Shown: one piece after another, positions 52,401 through 64,000 of the stretch | Layout of the letters: every line of letters starts with the position of its first letter | Position numbering within the stretch: the stretch's first letter is position 1 | DNA from: Aldersonia sp. NBC_00410 | GTDB taxonomy: Bacteria > Actinomycetota > Actinomycetes > Mycobacteriales > Mycobacteriaceae | Length of the DNA: 64,000 bases | Assembly: GCF_026342035.1 (NCBI RefSeq) | Contig: NZ_JAPENM010000008.1 | Location: 307,806-371,805 of the forward strand | Direction: 5' to 3' | The notes under the pieces: model-generated | Told to the model about the DNA's origin: nothing | Seen by the model: only the letters and a program-made list of their open reading frames with translations | The model's database searches: none | Program-made: the position numbers and the translations under genes

Positions 52401-55400
52401 ACCCACTCGGGCTCGAACACCGACGGCCGGTACAGCAGGCGCAACTGCAACCGGTCCCCCGGATCGATGACAACGGTCAACGGATAATTCGTCCCCCCCG
52501 TGCCACCGACCGAGGTGAGCTCCATCCCCTCGATCGCCCCGAGCCGCGCGGCCAGCGCGTCCCGGTCGACCGGGGCGGACTCGAACACGGTCAAGGTGTC
52601 GAACAACGCCCCCACCCCGGCCGCGCGCTGAATATCGGCCAACGGCACATGATGATGCTCGAACAACCCCGCCTGCTCACCCTGCACCCGCCCCAGCAGG
52701 GCCTCGATCGTTTCGGCCGGGTCCAGCCCGACCCGGACCGGGATGGTGTTGATCAACAACCCCACCATCGCCTCCACACCGGGCACCTGCGCCGGGCGCC
52801 CCGACACCGTCGCCCCGAACACCACCTCGCTACGCCCGGTCAACTTGCCCAGCACGATCGCCCACGCGGTCTGCACCAGCGTGTTCACCGTCACCGACAA
52901 CCGCGCGGCCAGCCCGGTCAGCGCGGTAGTCGCCTGCTCGTCGAGCACGGTGGTCACCGTCGCTACCGGCCCCTGCGCCCGCGCCCCCAGCGGAGCCAGC
53001 AGCGTCGGCTCCGCCCCGGCGAGGGTCTGCTGCCACACCGCCACCGACCCGGCCGCGTCCTGCTCGGCCAGCCACCCCAGATACCGGCGATAGGACACCA
53101 CCGGCCCCAACACTCCCGCGTCCGCACCGGCATACACGCTCAACAAATCCCGCAACACCAACGGCATCGACCACCCATCCAGCAGCACATGGTGATAGGA
53201 GAACACCAACCGGAACTCCCCGGACCCCGACCCGTTCCCGCTGCCCGGGTCGAGGGTGACCAGCCCGAACCGCAGCAACGGCGCCGTCGCCAGCTCGAAC
53301 CCCGCCTCGGCATCGCGCGCCAACACCTGCGCCAGCGCCGCCTCCCGCTCACCGCCCGGGGCGGTGGTGGACAGGTCGGCCTCCCACCACGGCACCTCGA
53401 GCCCGTCACACACCACCTGCACCGGGGAATCCACCCCCTCGGTCACGAACGCCACCCGCAAACTCGCATACCGGTCCAGCACCGCCTGCGCCGCCGCCCG
53501 CAACCGCCCCGCATCGACCCGCCCCGACAACCCGAGCACCGTCTGCACCGCATACACATCCACCCCCGCCCCCGCCGACTCCCCGGCCGCCCACAGGGCG
53601 TGGAAAACCATCCCGGCCTGCAACGGCGCCGGCGGCCACACCGCCACCACCCCCGCATACCGCGCCTCGAGCGCCGCGAGCTGCTCGGGCGGCAGCGTCG
53701 GCAACGCCATCTCGTCGAACCGGCGCGCCGCCTCCTCGCCCGTCTCACCCGATCCGGCCACCACGGCCACCCCCGCGACCGTGCGCGCCTCGAACAACTC
53801 GCGCGGCGACACCACCACCCCGCGCTCCCGGGCCCGCGCCACCACCTGGATCGACATGATCGAATCCCCACCCAGGGCGAAGAAATCGTCATCGAGTCCG
53901 ACCCGCTCCACCCCGAGCACCTGCGCGTACACCTGGGCAAGCACCTGCTCGACTTGTGTGGTGGGGGCGCGGTAGCGCTGCTCGTCGGGCCCGAACACCG
54001 GCGCCGGCAGCGCCGCGCGGTCCAGCTTCCCGTTCCCCGTGACCGGCCACGCCTCGAGCACCACCACCTGGGCGGGCACCATGTACTCCGGCAGCACCGC
54101 CGCCACCGCGGCGCGGACCGCGTCCGGGTCGACCACCGTGTCGGCCGCAGCCACGACGTACCCGACCAGCACCGGCTGCCCCGACGGGCCTTCGCGCACC
54201 GTCACGACCGCCGAGTCGACCGCCGGCTGCCCCGCCAACGCCGCCTCGATCTCGCCCAACTCGATCCGCAACCCCCGGATCTTGACCTGGAAATCCGCGC
54301 GCCCCACATACTCGAGCTGCCCGGACTCGTTCCACCGCACCAAATCCCCGGTCCGATACATCCGCTGCCCCGAACCCCCGAACGGGACCGCCACAAACCG
54401 GGCCGCCGTCAACCCCGCCCGACCCTGATACCCCCGCGCCACCTGCACCCCCGCCACATACAACTCCCCCACCACCCCCACCGGCACCGGTGTCAACCAC
54501 CCATCCAGCACCACTTCCCGCATGCCGCGGGTCGGGGCACCGATGGTGACCGGCTCGCCCGCGCACAACGGGTCGGAAATATTGGTCATGATGGTCGTCT
54601 CGGTCGGGCCGAAGCCGTTGTAGAACGACCGGCCCGGCGCCCACCGATCGACGAGCTCGGCCGGCACCGCCTCACCACCGACCACCAGATGCTGCAACGA
54701 CTGCAGGCCGGTCGGGTCCATCGAGGCCAGCACCGTCGGCGTCAGGAAGGCGTGCGTGACCTGCTCCCCCGCGATCAGCTCCGCCAGCTCCGGCCCGCCC
54801 CGCACCGCCGCCGGCGCCACCACCACCGTCGCGCCCGCCCCGAACCCGAGCAGCAACTCGAGCACCGCCGCATCGAAACTCGGCGACGCCGCATGCAACA
54901 CCCGCGAGCGGGCAGTCGGCTGGTACCGCTGGTATTGCTCGACGCAGAAGTTGCCCACCCCGCGATGCGGGACCACCACACCCTTCGGCCGCCCCGTCGT
55001 GCCCGAGGTGTAGATCACATACGCCGGATGCTCGAGCCGCACCCGCCCACCCCGCTCCACATCGGTGATCGGCGCCGCCGACCCGCCCCCGGGCACCGGC
55101 GCATCCAGCAGCAGCCACGGCACCGACCCCGGCAACGTCTCGACCTGCCCGGCCACCGCGAACCCGGCCACCGCACCCGAATCGGCCAGCAGATAAGCGA
55201 TCCGCTCACCCGGCAAACCCGGATCGACCGGCACGAACGCCGCCCCCGCCTTGGCCACCGCCCACACCGCCACCACCGACTCCACCGACCGCGCCACCGC
55301 CACCGCCACCACCGACTCCGGACCCACCCCACGCTCGAGCAACACCCGCGCCCACCGGTTCGACTCCTCATCGAGCTCCCCATACGACACCACCCGCGAC

Positions 55401-58400
55401 CCGCACACCACCGCCACCGCCGACCGATCCCGCCCGGCCGCCGCCACCAAAATCTCCGGCAAACTCGCCCCCACCGACCCCGCCGCCCCCCGCACCAGCA
55501 CCAGTTCACGCTCGGCCGCGTCGAGCACCTCGATCCCGGCCACCACCGCGCCCGGATCGCGGCTCATCGCCGCCAGCACCCGCACCAACCGCTCGGCGAC
55601 CCGCTCCACCCACAACCCCTCGAACACCGACCGCTGGTGCAGCAACCGCACCTGCAACCGCTCCCCGGGCACGACCACCAGCGACAACGGGTAGTGCGGG
55701 GCGTCGTTGGACCCGACCGCGGTGATCTGCATGCCGTCGAGGTCCCCGGCCCGCGCGGACAGGTCGTGGCGGTCGACCGGGTAGGACTCGAACACGGTCA
55801 AGGTGTCGAACAGTGCCCCGGTCCCGGCGGCGCGTTGAATGTCGGCCAACGGCACCTGGTGATGCTCGAACAACCCCGCCTGCTCGGTCTGGATGCGTTG
55901 CAGCAGAGCCCGAATCGTTTCGGCCGGGTCGAGCCCGACCCGGACCGGGATGGTGTTGATGAACAACCCCACCATCTCTTCGATACCGGGCACCTGTCCC
56001 GGGCGCCCGGACACCGTCGCCCCGAACACCACCTCGCTACGCCCGGTCAGCTTGCCCAGCACGATCGCCCACGCGGTCTGCACCACGGTGTTCGGCGTCA
56101 CCGACAACCGGCCCGCCAACGCCGTCAGCGCCGCGGTTTCCTGCTCGTCGAGCACCGTGGTCACGGTCGCCGCCCGCTCCTGGACTTGGGCCCCTACCGG
56201 CGCGGGGGCGAGCAGGGTCGGCTCCGCCCCGGCGAGGGCCTGCTGCCACACCGCCACCGACCCGGCCGCGTCCTGCTCGGCCAGCCAGCCCAGGTACCGG
56301 TGGTAGGACACCACCGGGCCGAGCAGCGCGGTGTCGCCGTGGGTGTAGACGGCGAGCAGATCCCGCAGCACCAGCGGCATCGACCAGCCGTCGAGCAGCA
56401 CATGGTGATAGGAGAACACCAACCGGTACTGCCCCACCCCCGACCCGGCCCCCGCATCGGTGCCGGGGTCGAGGGTGACCAGCCCGAACCGCAGCAGCGG
56501 CGCCCTCGCCAGCTCGAACCGCGCCTCGGCATCGCGCTCGAGCAGTTGTGTCAGCGCGGCGTCCCGCTCCCCACCCGCGGCCACGGTGGACAGGTCGGCC
56601 TCCCACCACGGCACCTCGACCCGGTCGAGCACGACCTGTACCGGGGTCTGGACCCCGTCGGTGACGAACGCGACCCGCAGGTTCGCATACCGGTCCAGCA
56701 CCGCCTGCGCCGCCGCCCGCAACCGGCCCGCATCGACCCGCCCCGACAACCCGAGCACCGTCTGCACCGCATACACATCCACCCCGGTCGACTCGGTCGG
56801 TTCGCCGGCGGTCCACAGGGCGTGGAAAACCATCCCGGCCTGCAGTGGCGCGGGTGGCCACACCGCCACCACCCCCGCATACCGCGCCTCGAGCGCCTCG
56901 AGCTGCACCTGGGTCAGCGACACCAGCGGCACGTCCGAGGGGGTCAGCCCGCCCGCGTCGGGTTCGGCGGCGTGCGCGGCCAACTCGGCCAAGGCGTGTT
57001 GCCACAGGTGCGCGAGTTCGGTGACGTCGGTTTCGTCGAGGACCCCGGAGGCGAACCCGAACCGCGCCTGCAGGATTGGCCCGTCCGCGTCGTCGACGAC
57101 GATGGCGTTGATATCGAGTGCCGCGGCGGCGGCCATGTCCGCCTCCGCGGGCACGGTCAGCGGGCCGAGGGTGTCGGTGGGCAGCCAGTCCCGGGTGTCG
57201 AGCATCCGTTGCGCATCCGCCACCGACGCCCGGCCCAGGTAGTTCAGACCGACCTGCGGCGCCCCGGCCGCGGCCAACTCCGCCGCGGTGTCGTCGTTGA
57301 GATAACGCAACAATCCGTAGCCGACACCGTGGTCCGGCACCGCCGCCAGCGCCTCCTTGACCGCCTTGAGGACCGACCCGACCCCCCCGGCCGGTATCGG
57401 CAGGCGCACCGGGAACACCGTGGTGAACCAGCCCACCGTGCGCGACAGATCCGCCCCCGCCACGACCTGCTCGTGGCGGCCGTGACTCTCGAGCTGCACC
57501 ACCAGCGGGCCCGGATCCAACCCCCGCCCGTGTCGCCACCGCGCCACCGCCACCGCCAGGCCCGCCAACAACCCCGCATCGATCCCGCACCGAAACACCG
57601 CCGGCACCCGCGTGAGCACCGCCTCGGTCACCGCCGCCGGCACCGTCACCGACACCTCCCGCACGGTGGCCACCGTGTCGACCCGCGGATCCAACCCGCG
57701 CGACCCGAACGGGTCCTGCGCGCCGTCGAGCATCGAACGCCAGAACCCGAGCTCACCCACCCGCGCCGGCGCGCTCGCCTGCTCGGCCACCGCGTGCGCC
57801 CACCGCCGCACCGAGGTCCCCACCGGCGCCAACACCGGCACCTGCCCTTGCACCACCTGCGCCCACGCCGCCACCAGATCCGGGATCACGATCCGCCACG
57901 ACACCCCGTCGATGACCAGATGATGCGCGATCAGCACCGCCGCCCCCGGCTCGTGCGGTCCCCGATCCAGCCACACCACCTGCACCATCACCCCCGCCTG
58001 CGGGTCCAGCCGCCCCGCCGCCGCCACCACCGCCGCCTGCGCCAACTCCCGCACCCGCCCCGGCGCACTGCCGGCCGGCACCGCCACCCGCGACACCCAC
58101 GACCCCACCGCCACCGCGTCGGACGCATCGATGCGCACCACCCACCCGTCGCCGTCACGGACCAGCCGCGACCGCCACGCATCATGACGCGCGGCCACCG
58201 CCGCGACCGTGGCCACCACCTGCTCCCCGACCGCCCCCGCCGGCACCTGCACCACCATCGACTGGGTGAACCGCGTATAAGGACCGCGCTCGAGCATCCA
58301 CCGCTCCACCGGCAACAACGGCCGCACACCCACCCCCGCCCCCGCCAACTCCTCGAGCACCGGCCCCATCTCGCCCGATCCGGCCACCGCCGCCAGCGCC

Positions 58401-60316
58401 GCGACCGTGCGCGCCTCGAACAACTGCCGCGGCGACACCACCACACCGCGCTCCCGGGCCCGCGCCACCACCTGAATCGACATGATCGAATCCCCACCCA
58501 GAGCGAAGAAATCGTCCTCGACCCCGACCCGGTCGATCCCGAGGACCTGCGCGTACACCTCCGCCAGCAGCTGCTCCACCGGGGTCGACGGGGCCCGGTA
58601 GCGCTGTTCGTCCGGTTGGAACACCGGCTGCGGTAGCGCTGCCCGATCCACCTTCCCCGACCCGGTCACCGGCCACGCCTCGAGCACCACGACCTGGGCG
58701 GGCACCATGTACTCCGGCAGCACCGCCGCCACCGCGGCGCGGACCGCGTCCGGGTCGACCACCGTGTCGGCCGCAGCCACGACGTACCCGACCAGCACCG
58801 GCTGCCCCGACGGGCCTTCGCGCACCGTCACGACCGCCGAGTCGACCGCCGGCTGCGCCGCGAGTGCGGCTTCGATTTCGCCGAGCTCGATCCGCAGGCC
58901 GCGGATCTTGACCTGGAAATCCGCGCGCCCGACATACTCGAGCTGCCCGGACTCGCCCCACCGCACCAAATCCCCGGTCCGATACATCCGCTGCCCCGAC
59001 CCCCCGAACGGGACCGCCACAAACCGCGCCGCGCTCAACCCCGCCCGACCCCGATACCCCCGCGCCAGCTGCACCCCCGCCACATACAACTCCCCCACCA
59101 CCCCCACCGGCACCGGCGCCAACCACCCATCCAGCACCACCACCGCCGTGCCCCGCACCGGACCCCCGATCGGCGCCGGGCCACCGGGCGCCAACGCCGC
59201 CGACACCGCCACCGCCACCGTCGCCTCGGTCGGGCCGTACAGGTTGTGCATCGACCGGCCCGGCGCATACCCCGCCACCACCGACCCCGGCACCGCCTCC
59301 GCCCCGCACAACAACCAGCGCACCGACCCCAACCCCGCCGGCGGCACCGTCGCCAACACCGTCGGGGTCAGGAAGGCATGCGTGACCCGCTCGCGGGCGA
59401 TCAACTCACCCAGCTCCGGCCCGCCCCGCACCGCCGCCGGCGCCACCACCACCGTCGCGCCCGCCCCGAACCCGAGCAGCAACTCGAGCACCGCCGCATC
59501 GAAACTCGGCGACGCCACATGCAACACCCGCGACCCCGCACCCACCGCGAACCGCTGCACCAACTCCGCCGCGAAGTTGCCCACCCCGCGATGCGGCACC
59601 ACCACACCCTTCGGTCGCCCCGTCGTGCCCGAGGTGTAGATCACATACGCCGGATGCTCGAGCCGCACCCGCCCACCCCGCTCCACATCGGTGATCGGCG
59701 CCGCCGACCCGCCCCCGGGCACCGGCGCATCCAGCAGCAGCCACGGCACCGACCCCGGCAGCGTCTCGACCTGCCCGGCCACCGCGAACCCGGCCACCGC
59801 ACCCGAATCGGCCAGCAGATAAGCGATCCGCTCACCCGGCAAACCCGGATCGACCGGTACGAACGCCGCCCCCGCCTTGGCCACCGCCCACACCGCCACC
59901 ACCGACTCCACCGACCGCGCCACCGCCACCGCCACCACCGACTCCGGCCCGGCACCTTGGTCGAGCAACACCCGCGCCCACCGGTTCGACTCCTCATCGA
60001 GCTCCCCATACGACACCACCCGCGACCCGCACACCACCGCCACCGCCGACCGATCCCGCCCGGCCGCCGCCACCAAAATCTCCGGCAAACTCGCCCCCAC
60101 CGACCCCGCCGCCCCCCGCACCAGCACCAGTTCGCGCTCGGCCGCATCCAGCACCTCCACGCCGGCCACCACCGCGCCCGGATCGCGGCTCATCGCGCCC
60201 AGCACCCGCACCAACCGGGCGCCCACCTGCTCCACCCACTCCTGCTCGAACACCGCCGGCTGATACAGCAACCGCAACTGCAACCGCTCCCCCGGATCCA
60301 CGACCACCAGCGACAA
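46472..60316 (-). CDS. giant NRPS, C-terminal portion: A-T-E-C-A-T-C-A-T-C-A-T-TE
   Basis: A 4,614-codon frame continuing the NRPS entering from the right edge after a frame break. Approximate domains in reading order: A2 60120-58650, T2 near 58500, E 58350-57000 ([15 protein letters not shown]), C3 56920-55600, A3 55500-54020, T3 near 53870, C4 53700-52390, A4 52310-50810, T4 near 50660, C5 50490-49180, A5 49040-47540, T5 near 47390, TE 47210-46500 (GWSFGG). All C domains have HHVLLDG and all carriers an intact GGDS/GGHS Ser. By-eye GrsA codes: A2 DALFLGLVA, A3 and A4 both DALFVGGIM (unassigned, hydrophobic), A5 DFWSVGMVH (Thr-like). The E domain makes residue 2 D-configured; the TE releases the chain. 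The nominal first codon is an internal TTG, not a true start. Confidence 0.93.
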   Translation of the reverse strand: MSLVVVDPGERLQLRLLYQPAVFEQEWVEQVGARLVRVLGAMSRDPGAVVAGVEVLDAAERELVLVRGAAGSVGASLPEILVAAAGRDRSAVAVVCGSRVVSYGELDEESNRWARVLLDQGAGPESVVAVAVARSVESVVAVWAVAKAGAAFVPVDPGLPGERIAYLLADSGAVAGFAVAGQVETLPGSVPWLLLDAPVPGGGSAAPITDVERGGRVRLEHPAYVIYTSGTTGRPKGVVVPHRGVGNFAAELVQRFAVGAGSRVLHVASPSFDAAVLELLLGFGAGATVVVAPAAVRGGPELGELIARERVTHAFLTPTVLATVPPAGLGSVRWLLCGAEAVPGSVVAGYAPGRSMHNLYGPTEATVAVAVSAALAPGGPAPIGGPVRGTAVVVLDGWLAPVPVGVVGELYVAGVQLARGYRGRAGLSAARFVAVPFGGSGQRMYRTGDLVRWGESGQLEYVGRADFQVKIRGLRIELGEIEAALAAQPAVDSAVVTVREGPSGQPVLVGYVVAAADTVVDPDAVRAAVAAVLPEYMVPAQVVVLEAWPVTGSGKVDRAALPQPVFQPDEQRYRAPSTPVEQLLAEVYAQVLGIDRVGVEDDFFALGGDSIMSIQVVARARERGVVVSPRQLFEARTVAALAAVAGSGEMGPVLEELAGAGVGVRPLLPVERWMLERGPYTRFTQSMVVQVPAGAVGEQVVATVAAVAARHDAWRSRLVRDGDGWVVRIDASDAVAVGSWVSRVAVPAGSAPGRVRELAQAAVVAAAGRLDPQAGVMVQVVWLDRGPHEPGAAVLIAHHLVIDGVSWRIVIPDLVAAWAQVVQGQVPVLAPVGTSVRRWAHAVAEQASAPARVGELGFWRSMLDGAQDPFGSRGLDPRVDTVATVREVSVTVPAAVTEAVLTRVPAVFRCGIDAGLLAGLAVAVARWRHGRGLDPGPLVVQLESHGRHEQVVAGADLSRTVGWFTTVFPVRLPIPAGGVGSVLKAVKEALAAVPDHGVGYGLLRYLNDDTAAELAAAGAPQVGLNYLGRASVADAQRMLDTRDWLPTDTLGPLTVPAEADMAAAAALDINAIVVDDADGPILQARFGFASGVLDETDVTELAHLWQHALAELAAHAAEPDAGGLTPSDVPLVSLTQVQLEALEARYAGVVAVWPPAPLQAGMVFHALWTAGEPTESTGVDVYAVQTVLGLSGRVDAGRLRAAAQAVLDRYANLRVAFVTDGVQTPVQVVLDRVEVPWWEADLSTVAAGGERDAALTQLLERDAEARFELARAPLLRFGLVTLDPGTDAGAGSGVGQYRLVFSYHHVLLDGWSMPLVLRDLLAVYTHGDTALLGPVVSYHRYLGWLAEQDAAGSVAVWQQALAGAEPTLLAPAPVGAQVQERAATVTTVLDEQETAALTALAGRLSVTPNTVVQTAWAIVLGKLTGRSEVVFGATVSGRPGQVPGIEEMVGLFINTIPVRVGLDPAETIRALLQRIQTEQAGLFEHHQVPLADIQRAAGTGALFDTLTVFESYPVDRHDLSARAGDLDGMQITAVGSNDAPHYPLSLVVVPGERLQVRLLHQRSVFEGLWVERVAERLVRVLAAMSRDPGAVVAGIEVLDAAERELVLVRGAAGSVGASLPEILVAAAGRDRSAVAVVCGSRVVSYGELDEESNRWARVLLERGVGPESVVAVAVARSVESVVAVWAVAKAGAAFVPVDPGLPGERIAYLLADSGAVAGFAVAGQVETLPGSVPWLLLDAPVPGGGSAAPITDVERGGRVRLEHPAYVIYTSGTTGRPKGVVVPHRGVGNFCVEQYQRYQPTARSRVLHAASPSFDAAVLELLLGFGAGATVVVAPAAVRGGPELAELIAGEQVTHAFLTPTVLASMDPTGLQSLQHLVVGGEAVPAELVDRWAPGRSFYNGFGPTETTIMTNISDPLCAGEPVTIGAPTRGMREVVLDGWLTPVPVGVVGELYVAGVQVARGYQGRAGLTAARFVAVPFGGSGQRMYRTGDLVRWNESGQLEYVGRADFQVKIRGLRIELGEIEAALAGQPAVDSAVVTVREGPSGQPVLVGYVVAAADTVVDPDAVRAAVAAVLPEYMVPAQVVVLEAWPVTGNGKLDRAALPAPVFGPDEQRYRAPTTQVEQVLAQVYAQVLGVERVGLDDDFFALGGDSIMSIQVVARARERGVVVSPRELFEARTVAGVAVVAGSGETGEEAARRFDEMALPTLPPEQLAALEARYAGVVAVWPPAPLQAGMVFHALWAAGESAGAGVDVYAVQTVLGLSGRVDAGRLRAAAQAVLDRYASLRVAFVTEGVDSPVQVVCDGLEVPWWEADLSTTAPGGEREAALAQVLARDAEAGFELATAPLLRFGLVTLDPGSGNGSGSGEFRLVFSYHHVLLDGWSMPLVLRDLLSVYAGADAGVLGPVVSYRRYLGWLAEQDAAGSVAVWQQTLAGAEPTLLAPLGARAQGPVATVTTVLDEQATTALTGLAARLSVTVNTLVQTAWAIVLGKLTGRSEVVFGATVSGRPAQVPGVEAMVGLLINTIPVRVGLDPAETIEALLGRVQGEQAGLFEHHHVPLADIQRAAGVGALFDTLTVFESAPVDRDALAARLGAIEGMELTSVGGTGGTNYPLTVVIDPGDRLQLRLLYRPSVFEPEWVGQVGARLVRVLAAMSRDPGAVVAGIEVLDAAERELVLVRGAAGSVGASLPEILVAAAGRDRSAPAVVCGSRVVSYGELDEESNRWARVLLERGVGPESVVVVAVARSVEWVVAVWAVAKAGAAFVPVDPGLPGERIEYLLADSGAVAGFAVAGQVETLPGSVPWLVLDAVDVSGVPAGPITDVERGGRVRLEHPAYVIYTSGTTGRPKGVVVPHRGVGNFCVEQYQRYQPTARSRVLHAASPSFDAAVLELLLGFGAGATVVVAPAAVRGGPELAELIAREQVTHAFLTPTVLASMDPTGLQSLQHLVVGGEAVPAELVDRWAPGRSFYNGFGPTETTIMTNISDPLCPGEPVTIGAPTRGMREVVLDGWLAPVPVGVVGELYVAGVQVARGYRGRAGLTAARFVAVPFGSAGQRMYRTGDLVRWNESGELEYVGRADFQVKIRGLRIELGEIEAVLAAQPGVSSAVVTVREGSSGQPVLVGYVVPAADTVVDPEVVRAGVAAVLPEYMVPAQVVVLQGWPVTGNGKLDRAALPVPVFGPDEQRYRAPTTQVEQVLAQVYAQVLGVERVGLDDDFFALGGDSIMSIQVVARARERGVVVSPRLVFEARTVAGVAVVAGSGETGEAAARRFDEMALPTLPPEQLAALEARYAGVVAVWPPAPLQAGMVFHALWAAGESAGAGVDVYAVQTVLGLSGRVDAGRLRAAAQAVLDRYASLRVAFVTDGVDSPVQVVLDGLEVPWWEADLSTTAAGGERDAALTQLLERDTEAGFELDTAPLLRFGLVTLDSGAGSGSGEFRLVFSYHHVLLDGWSMPLVLRDLLSVYAGAEAGVLGPVVSYRRYLGWLAEQDAAGSVAVWQQVLAGAEPTLLAPLGARAQGPVATVTTVLDEEVTAAVAQLAGRLSVTVNTVVQTAWAVVLGKLAGRSEVVFGATVSGRPAQVPGVEAMVGLLINTIPVRVGLDPAETIRALLQRIQTEQAGLFEHHHVPLADIQRAAGVGALFDTLTVFESAPVDRDALAARLGAIEGMELTSVGGTGGTNYPLTVVVDPGERLQLRLLYRPAVFEPEWVEQVGARLVRVLGAMVTDPGAVVAGIEVLDAAERELVLEQGFVPGKKIGSEDTLIGRFDQRAREYADEVAVVCGEQSLTYRELSGRVYRLARVLIERGVGPDSVVAVVLPRSEDLVVAALAVAAAGGGYLPLDPRYPGERIGFVLDDANPVCVVVHGREDLAGVSTSVPVLCLGEIDVSGVSGAPVADAERRAPLRASDLAYVIYTSGSTGRPKGVQVPHGSVVALFDNTDTFFGFDATDVWSMFHSFAFDFAVWELWGPLVHGGVLVVIDWETSRSPERFRRLVADTQVTVLSQTPSAFALFDAADSAADEETGVPALALRWVVFGGEALDPRRLSAWWHRHGSVGPRLVNMYGITETTVHVTHVELDAAMVGSTGASVVGRPIAGLGVYVLDGWLAPVSVGVVGELYVAGVQVARGYQGRAGLTAARFVAAPFGGSGQRMYRTGDLVRWNESGELEYVGRADFQVKIRGLRVELGEIEAALAAQPAVGSAVVTVHEGAAGQPVLVGYVVAAPDTVIDPGAVRAGVAAVVPEYMVPAQVVVVEAWPLTGNGKLDRAALPAPVFGPDEQRYRAPTTQVEQVLAQVYAQVLGMERVGLDDDFFALGGHSLIAIRLVGRIRTVLGMEVPIQAIFESPTVGELARRISSGSPLDASDPFAGLLPIRPAGTLPPMWCVHAGGGFSWSYQGLVPSLPDRPVYGLQARALDGHTPIAESVEEMVEDYAAQILSIQTEGPFHVLGWSFGGTVAHAIAAELGRRGHEVALLALIDCEPAPPQAPVSVAESPSAEEDIRRAMHSWAQQRYGEMVDSAEYAALADRVFAILQNCDRLLLQYTSPVHHGDALIFRATVDPNGTTRNETLVDRWRPAITGDIVEYEIPYAHSDMDLPEPMAQIGELLRLHLEKGRIPVEEN
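47790..49040 (-). repeat. threonine-type A domain copy, duplicated at 62150-63400
   Basis: The block at 47790-49040 matches 62150-63400 at a constant offset of 14,360 bases with only scattered differences (for example AGACGCCCAG at 48031 and 62391). Both encode A domains with DFWSVGMVH and the insert [15 protein letters not shown]. Such identity across 14 kb points to recent duplication or ongoing gene conversion. Confidence 0.85.
49200..55613 (-). repeat. tandem duplication of a complete C-A-T module, period 3,207 bp
   Basis: Sequence at about 49200-52406 recurs at about 52407-55613 with a constant offset of 3,207 bases (1,069 codons). For example the carrier-motif word GAATCCCCACCCAGGG starts at 50655 and 53862, and ACGCCGGATGCTCGAG at 51814 and 55021. 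The adenylation halves are nearly identical base for base, while the condensation halves differ more. The two modules therefore use the same amino acid. Confidence 0.85.
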
Positions 60317-63300
60317 CGGGTAGTGCGGGCGCGTCGTTGGCCCTCGACCGAGGTGAGCTGCATGCCCTCGATCGCCCCGAGCCGCGCCGCCAGCGCGTCC
60401 CGGTCGACCGGGTAGGACTCGAACACGGTCAACGTGTCGAACAACGCCCCGGTCCCGGCCGCGCGTTGAATGTCGGCCAACGGCACCTGGTGATGCTCGA
60501 ACAACCCCGCCTGCTCGGTTTGGATGCGTTGCAGCAGAGCCTGAATCGTTTCGGCCGGGTCGAGCCCGATCCGGACCGGGATGGTGTTGATGAACAACCC
60601 GACCATCGCCTCGATACCGGGCACCTGTCCCGGGCGCCCGGACACCGTCGCCCCGAACACCACCTCGCTACGCCCGGTCAGCTTGCCCAGCACGATCGCC
60701 CACGCGGTCTGCACCACCGTGTTCACCGTCACCGACAACCGGCCCGCCAACGCGGTCAGCGCCGCGGTTTCCTGCTCGTCGAGCACCGTGGTCACGGTCG
60801 CCGCCCGCTCCTGGACTTGGGCCCCTACCGGCGCGGGGGCGAGCAGGGTCGGCTCCGCCCCCGCCAACACCTCCCGCCACACCGCCACCGACCCCGCCGC
60901 GTCCTGCTCGGCCAGCCACCCCAGATACCGGTGGTAGGACACCACCGGGCCGAGCAGCGCGGTGTCGCCGTGGGTGTAGACGGCGAGCAGATCCCGCAGC
61001 ACCAGCGGCATCGACCAGCCGTCGAGCAGCACATGGTGATAGGAGAACACCAACCGGAACTCCCCGGACCCCGACCCGGCACCCGAATCGGTACCCGCCT
61101 CGCGACCCGCCTCGGTACCCGGATCGACGGTGACCAACCCGAACCGCAGCAACGGCGCCCTCGCCAGCTCGAACCCCGCCTCGGCATCGCGCTCGAGCAG
61201 TTGTGTCAGTGCGGCGTCCCGCTCTCCACCCGCGGCCACGGTGGACAGGTCGGCCTCCCACCACGGCACCTCGACCCGGTCGAGCACGACCTGTACCGGG
61301 GTCTGGACCCCGTCGGTGACGAACGCGACCCGCAGGTTCGCATACCGGTCCAGCACCGCCTGCGCCGCCGCCCGCAACCGGCCCGCATCGACCCGCCCCG
61401 ACAACCCGAGCACCGTCTGCACCGCATACACATCCACCCCGGTCGACTCGGTCGGTTCGCCGGTGGTCCACAGGGCATGGAAGAGCATCCCGGCCTGCAA
61501 CGGCGCCGGCGGCCACACCGCCACCACCCCCGCATACCGCGCCTCGAGCGCCGCGAGCTGCTCGGGCGGCAACACCGGCAACGCCATCTCGTCGAACCGG
61601 CGCGCCGCCTCCTCGCCCGTTTCACCCGATCCGGCCACCACGGCCACCGCGGCTACCGTGCGCGCCTCGAACAACTCCCGCGGCGACACCACCACGCCGC
61701 GCTCCCGGGCCCGCGCCACCACCTGAATCGACATGATCGAATCCCCACCCAGGGCGAAGAAGTCGTCGTCGAGCCCGACCCGGTCCACCCCGAGCACTTG
61801 CGCGTACACCTGGGCGAGCACCTGCTCGACTTGTGTGGTGGGGGCCCGGTAGCGCTGCTCGTCGGGCCCGAACACCGGCGCGGGCAGCGCCGCGCGATCC
61901 AGCTTCCCGTTCCCGGTCAACGGCCACGCCTCGAGCACCACGACCTGCGCGGGCACCATGTACTCCGGCACCACCGCCGCGACCGCGGCGCGGACCGCCC
62001 CCGGCTCGACCACCGTATCGGCCGCAGCCACGACGTACCCGACCAGCACCGGCTGCCCCGACGAGCCTTCGCGCACCGTCACGACCGCCGAGTCGACCGC
62101 CGGTTGCGCCGCGAGCGCGGCTTCGATTTCGCCCAACTCGACCCGCAACCCCCGGATCTTGACCTGGAAATCCGCGCGCCCCACATACTCGAGCTGCCCG
62201 GACTCGTTCCACCGCACCAAATCCCCGGTCCGATACATCCGCTGCCCCGAACCCCCGAACGGGACCGCCACAAACCGCGCCGCGCTCAACCCCGCCCGAC
62301 CCTGATACCCCCGCGCCACCTGCACCCCCGCCACATACAACTCCCCCACCACCCCCACCGGCACCGGCGCCAACCACCCATCCAGCACATAGACGCCCAG
62401 CCCCGCAATGGGGCGACCCACCACACTCGCCCCGGTGCTACCGACCATCGCCGCGTCGAGCTCGACATGGGTGACGTGCACCGTGGTTTCGGTGATCCCG
62501 TACATGTTCACCAACCGCGGCCCCACCGATCCATGCCGATGCCACCATGCCGACAACCGCCGCGGATCCAGCGCTTCCCCACCGAAAACCACCCACCGCA
62601 GCGCCAGCGCAGGCACCCCCGTCTCCTCGTCGGCTGCGCTGTCGGCCGCGTCGAACAACGCGAACGCCGACGGGGTCTGCGACAGCACCGTCACCTGCGT
62701 GTCGGCCACCAAACGGCGGAACCGGTCCGGGGACCGCGAAGTCTCCCAGTCGATCACCACCAGCGAGCCGCCGTGCACCAGCGGCCCCCACAACTCCCAC
62801 ACCGCGAAATCGAACGCGAAACTGTGAAACATCGACCACACATCGGTCGCGTCGAACCCGAAGAAAGTGTCGGTGTTATCGAACAGGGCGACCACCGATG
62901 CATGCGGAACCTGCACGCCTTTGGGTCGACCCGTCGACCCGGAGGTGTAGATCACATACGCCAGATTCGACGCGCGCAGCGGAGCCGCGCGTTCCGCATC
63001 CGCGACCGGCGCACCCGACACCCCCGACATCTCCATCTCGCCCAGACACAGCACCGGCACCGACGTCGACACCCCGGCCAGATCCTCGCGACCGTGCACC
63101 ACCACACAGACCGGGTCGGCATCGTCGAGAACGAAGGCAATCCTGTCCCCCGGATACCGCGGATCCAACGGCAGATACCCACCACCGGCCGCCGCCACCG
63201 CCAACGCAGCCACCACCAAGTCCTCGGACCGCGGCAGCACCACCGCCACCACCGAATCCGGCCCCACCCCACGCGCGATCAGCACCCGCGCCAGACGATA

Positions 63301-64000
63301 AACGCGCTGCGACAACTGCCGATACGTCAACGACGCGTCGCCGCACACCACCGCGACCGCGTCCGCATACTCCCGCGCCCGCTCGTCGAACCGCCCGATC
63401 AGAGTGTCTCCGATCAGAGTGTCTCCGACGCCGACCTTCCCCGGCACGCAACCCTGTTCCAGCACCAGTTCGCGCTCGGCCGCGTCGAGCACCTCGATCC
63501 CGGCCACTACCGTGGCGGGGTCGGCGGTGATGGCCCGCAGTACCCGCACCAACCGGGCGCCGACCTGCTCCACCCACTCGGGCTCGAACACCGCCGGCCG
63601 GTACAGCAGGCGCACCTGCAACCGCTCCCCGGGATCGATGACCACCGTCAACGGATAATTCGTCCCCCCGGTGCCCCCGACCGAGGTGAGCTCCATCCCC
63701 TCGATCGCCCCGAGCCGCGCGGCCAGCGCGTCCCGGTCGACCGGGGCGGACTCGAACACGGTCAACGTGTCGAACAACGCCCCCACCCCGGCCGCGCGTT
63801 GAATGTCGGCCAACGGCACCTGGTGATGCTCGAACAACCCCGCCTGCTCGGTTTGGATGCGTTGCAGCAGTGCCCGAATCGTTTCGGCCGGGTCCAGCCC
63901 GACCCGCACCGGGATGGTGTTGATCAACAACCCCACCATCGCCTCCACACCGGGCACCTGCGCCGGGCGCCCCGACACCGTCGCCCCGAACACCACCTCG
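60190..64000 (-). CDS. giant NRPS, upstream portion: (C)-A-T-C, partial, frame broken at its end
   Basis: Open from the right edge of the window, so the start lies outside. Order: C-terminal half of C1 (64000-63470), A1 63440-61900, T1 near 61740 (GGDS), C2 61610-60340 (HHVLLDG at about 61030). A1 gives the by-eye code D-F-W-S-V-G-M-V-H, close to the known Thr code. After GMQLTSVEG (near 60350) the frame turns into a meaningless Arg/Trp/Cys-rich tail ending at 60190, while the genuine NRPS sequence continues in another frame as the 46472-60316 gene. The two are best viewed as one broken or mis-sequenced gene. DTLIG is duplicated ([10 protein letters not shown]) just before A1 from an 18-base repeat near 63400. 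Confidence 0.9.
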   Translation of the reverse strand, partial: EVVFGATVSGRPAQVPGVEAMVGLLINTIPVRVGLDPAETIRALLQRIQTEQAGLFEHHQVPLADIQRAAGVGALFDTLTVFESAPVDRDALAARLGAIEGMELTSVGGTGGTNYPLTVVIDPGERLQVRLLYRPAVFEPEWVEQVGARLVRVLRAITADPATVVAGIEVLDAAERELVLEQGCVPGKVGVGDTLIGDTLIGRFDERAREYADAVAVVCGDASLTYRQLSQRVYRLARVLIARGVGPDSVVAVVLPRSEDLVVAALAVAAAGGGYLPLDPRYPGDRIAFVLDDADPVCVVVHGREDLAGVSTSVPVLCLGEMEMSGVSGAPVADAERAAPLRASNLAYVIYTSGSTGRPKGVQVPHASVVALFDNTDTFFGFDATDVWSMFHSFAFDFAVWELWGPLVHGGSLVVIDWETSRSPDRFRRLVADTQVTVLSQTPSAFALFDAADSAADEETGVPALALRWVVFGGEALDPRRLSAWWHRHGSVGPRLVNMYGITETTVHVTHVELDAAMVGSTGASVVGRPIAGLGVYVLDGWLAPVPVGVVGELYVAGVQVARGYQGRAGLSAARFVAVPFGGSGQRMYRTGDLVRWNESGQLEYVGRADFQVKIRGLRVELGEIEAALAAQPAVDSAVVTVREGSSGQPVLVGYVVAAADTVVEPGAVRAAVAAVVPEYMVPAQVVVLEAWPLTGNGKLDRAALPAPVFGPDEQRYRAPTTQVEQVLAQVYAQVLGVDRVGLDDDFFALGGDSIMSIQVVARARERGVVVSPRELFEARTVAAVAVVAGSGETGEEAARRFDEMALPVLPPEQLAALEARYAGVVAVWPPAPLQAGMLFHALWTTGEPTESTGVDVYAVQTVLGLSGRVDAGRLRAAAQAVLDRYANLRVAFVTDGVQTPVQVVLDRVEVPWWEADLSTVAAGGERDAALTQLLERDAEAGFELARAPLLRFGLVTVDPGTEAGREAGTDSGAGSGSGEFRLVFSYHHVLLDGWSMPLVLRDLLAVYTHGDTALLGPVVSYHRYLGWLAEQDAAGSVAVWREVLAGAEPTLLAPAPVGAQVQERAATVTTVLDEQETAALTALAGRLSVTVNTVVQTAWAIVLGKLTGRSEVVFGATVSGRPGQVPGIEAMVGLFINTIPVRIGLDPAETIQALLQRIQTEQAGLFEHHQVPLADIQRAAGTGALFDTLTVFESYPVDRDALAARLGAIEGMQLTSVEGQRRARTTRCRWWSWIRGSGCSCGCCISRRCSSRSGWSRWAPGWCGCWAR
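60321..60356 (-). other. frame break in the NRPS gene
   Basis: Compared with the intact counterpart near 55690-55725, this stretch has net two extra bases (equivalently one missing). The intact copy encodes [13 protein letters not shown]; here VEG is followed by AACGACGCGCCCGCACTACC, in which NDAP and HYPL are in different frames. Upstream residues are of the 'MELTSV' C-domain type and downstream ones of the 'HYPLSLVV' type, so the break is at a crossover. Confidence 0.85.

Noticed and set aside
46565..58636. A 4,023-codon open frame on the plus strand opposite the giant NRPS
   Set aside because: It is rich in His, Arg, Pro and Gln with no domain, and is the antisense shadow of highly GC-biased NRPS codons. 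The minus strand carries all NRPS motifs.
60316..60316. The NRPS portion at 46472-60316 as an independent gene with its own start
   Set aside because: Its first codon is a TTG in the middle of a condensation-domain strand (HYPLSL); no ribosome site precedes it and the missing part lies in the overlapping frame.

Overview
The window is high-GC DNA (many C/G third positions, GTG and TTG starts, frequent 4-base ATGA/GTGA gene overlaps) from a mycolic-acid-type actinomycete, most likely Nocardia, Rhodococcus or a close relative. Two secreted antigen-85-like (mycolyltransferase-type) esterases, a mycofactocin-coupled SDR, a cyclopropane/mycolic-acid-type methyltransferase and very large NRPS genes point that way. 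The genus is an inference.

Layout. (1) 1-9938: a plus-strand catabolic operon: SDR, Rieske oxygenase, Baeyer-Villiger-type flavoprotein, SDR, ThDP lyase/decarboxylase, aldehyde dehydrogenase, Fe(II)/2-oxoglutarate dioxygenase, SDR. It ends at a strong bidirectional hairpin and looks like peripheral degradation of a cyclic or aromatic compound. (2) 10028-15464: an AhpD-like gene, a small membrane protein, then a minus-strand four-gene overlapping operon (GT2 glycosyltransferase, acyl-CoA-dehydrogenase-like protein, PIG-L deacetylase, SAM methyltransferase) and a DsbA/FrnE-type protein. (3) 15688-20015: a DGPF protein with an ECF42-type sigma factor carrying five 33-bp N-terminal repeats, then a TetR/MFS efflux pair. 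(4) 20083-25302: a GntR regulator facing MaoC-like, acyl-CoA dehydrogenase and thioesterase genes, with a shared putative operator, followed by a TauD-type dioxygenase and a DUF4242 protein. (5) 25484-32289: a LAL-type LuxR regulator, a methyltransferase, a large membrane protein and a cyclopropane-fatty-acid synthase. (6) 32299-36209: a TetR-P450-SDR set divergent from a quinone-oxidoreductase-type gene, with a perfect palindrome between them.

(7) 36211-46171 is the most interesting compact region. A pterin-dependent aromatic amino acid hydroxylase, a stand-alone C-A-T-TE NRPS and a catechol-O-methyltransferase homologue form one tight operon, flanked by two divergent-sequence antigen-85-like esterases. 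The simplest reading is a pathway to a hydroxylated, O-methylated aromatic amino acid conjugate. Next to it lies a graveyard of glycosyltransferase, IS3 transposase and LysR fragments.

(8) 46472-64000: a giant minus-strand NRPS whose 5' end lies beyond the window. The visible order is (C)-A(Thr)-T-C-A-T-E-C-A-T-C-A-T-C-A(Thr)-T-TE, so the peptide ends ...Thr / D-X / Y / Y / Thr with Y used twice. The modules are nearly identical copies (3,207-bp tandem period). One frame break near 60,340 sits where two condensation-domain sequence types meet; it is either a recombination scar or a sequence/assembly error. No tRNA, rRNA or CRISPR array was seen, and no MbtH-like gene is present in the window.
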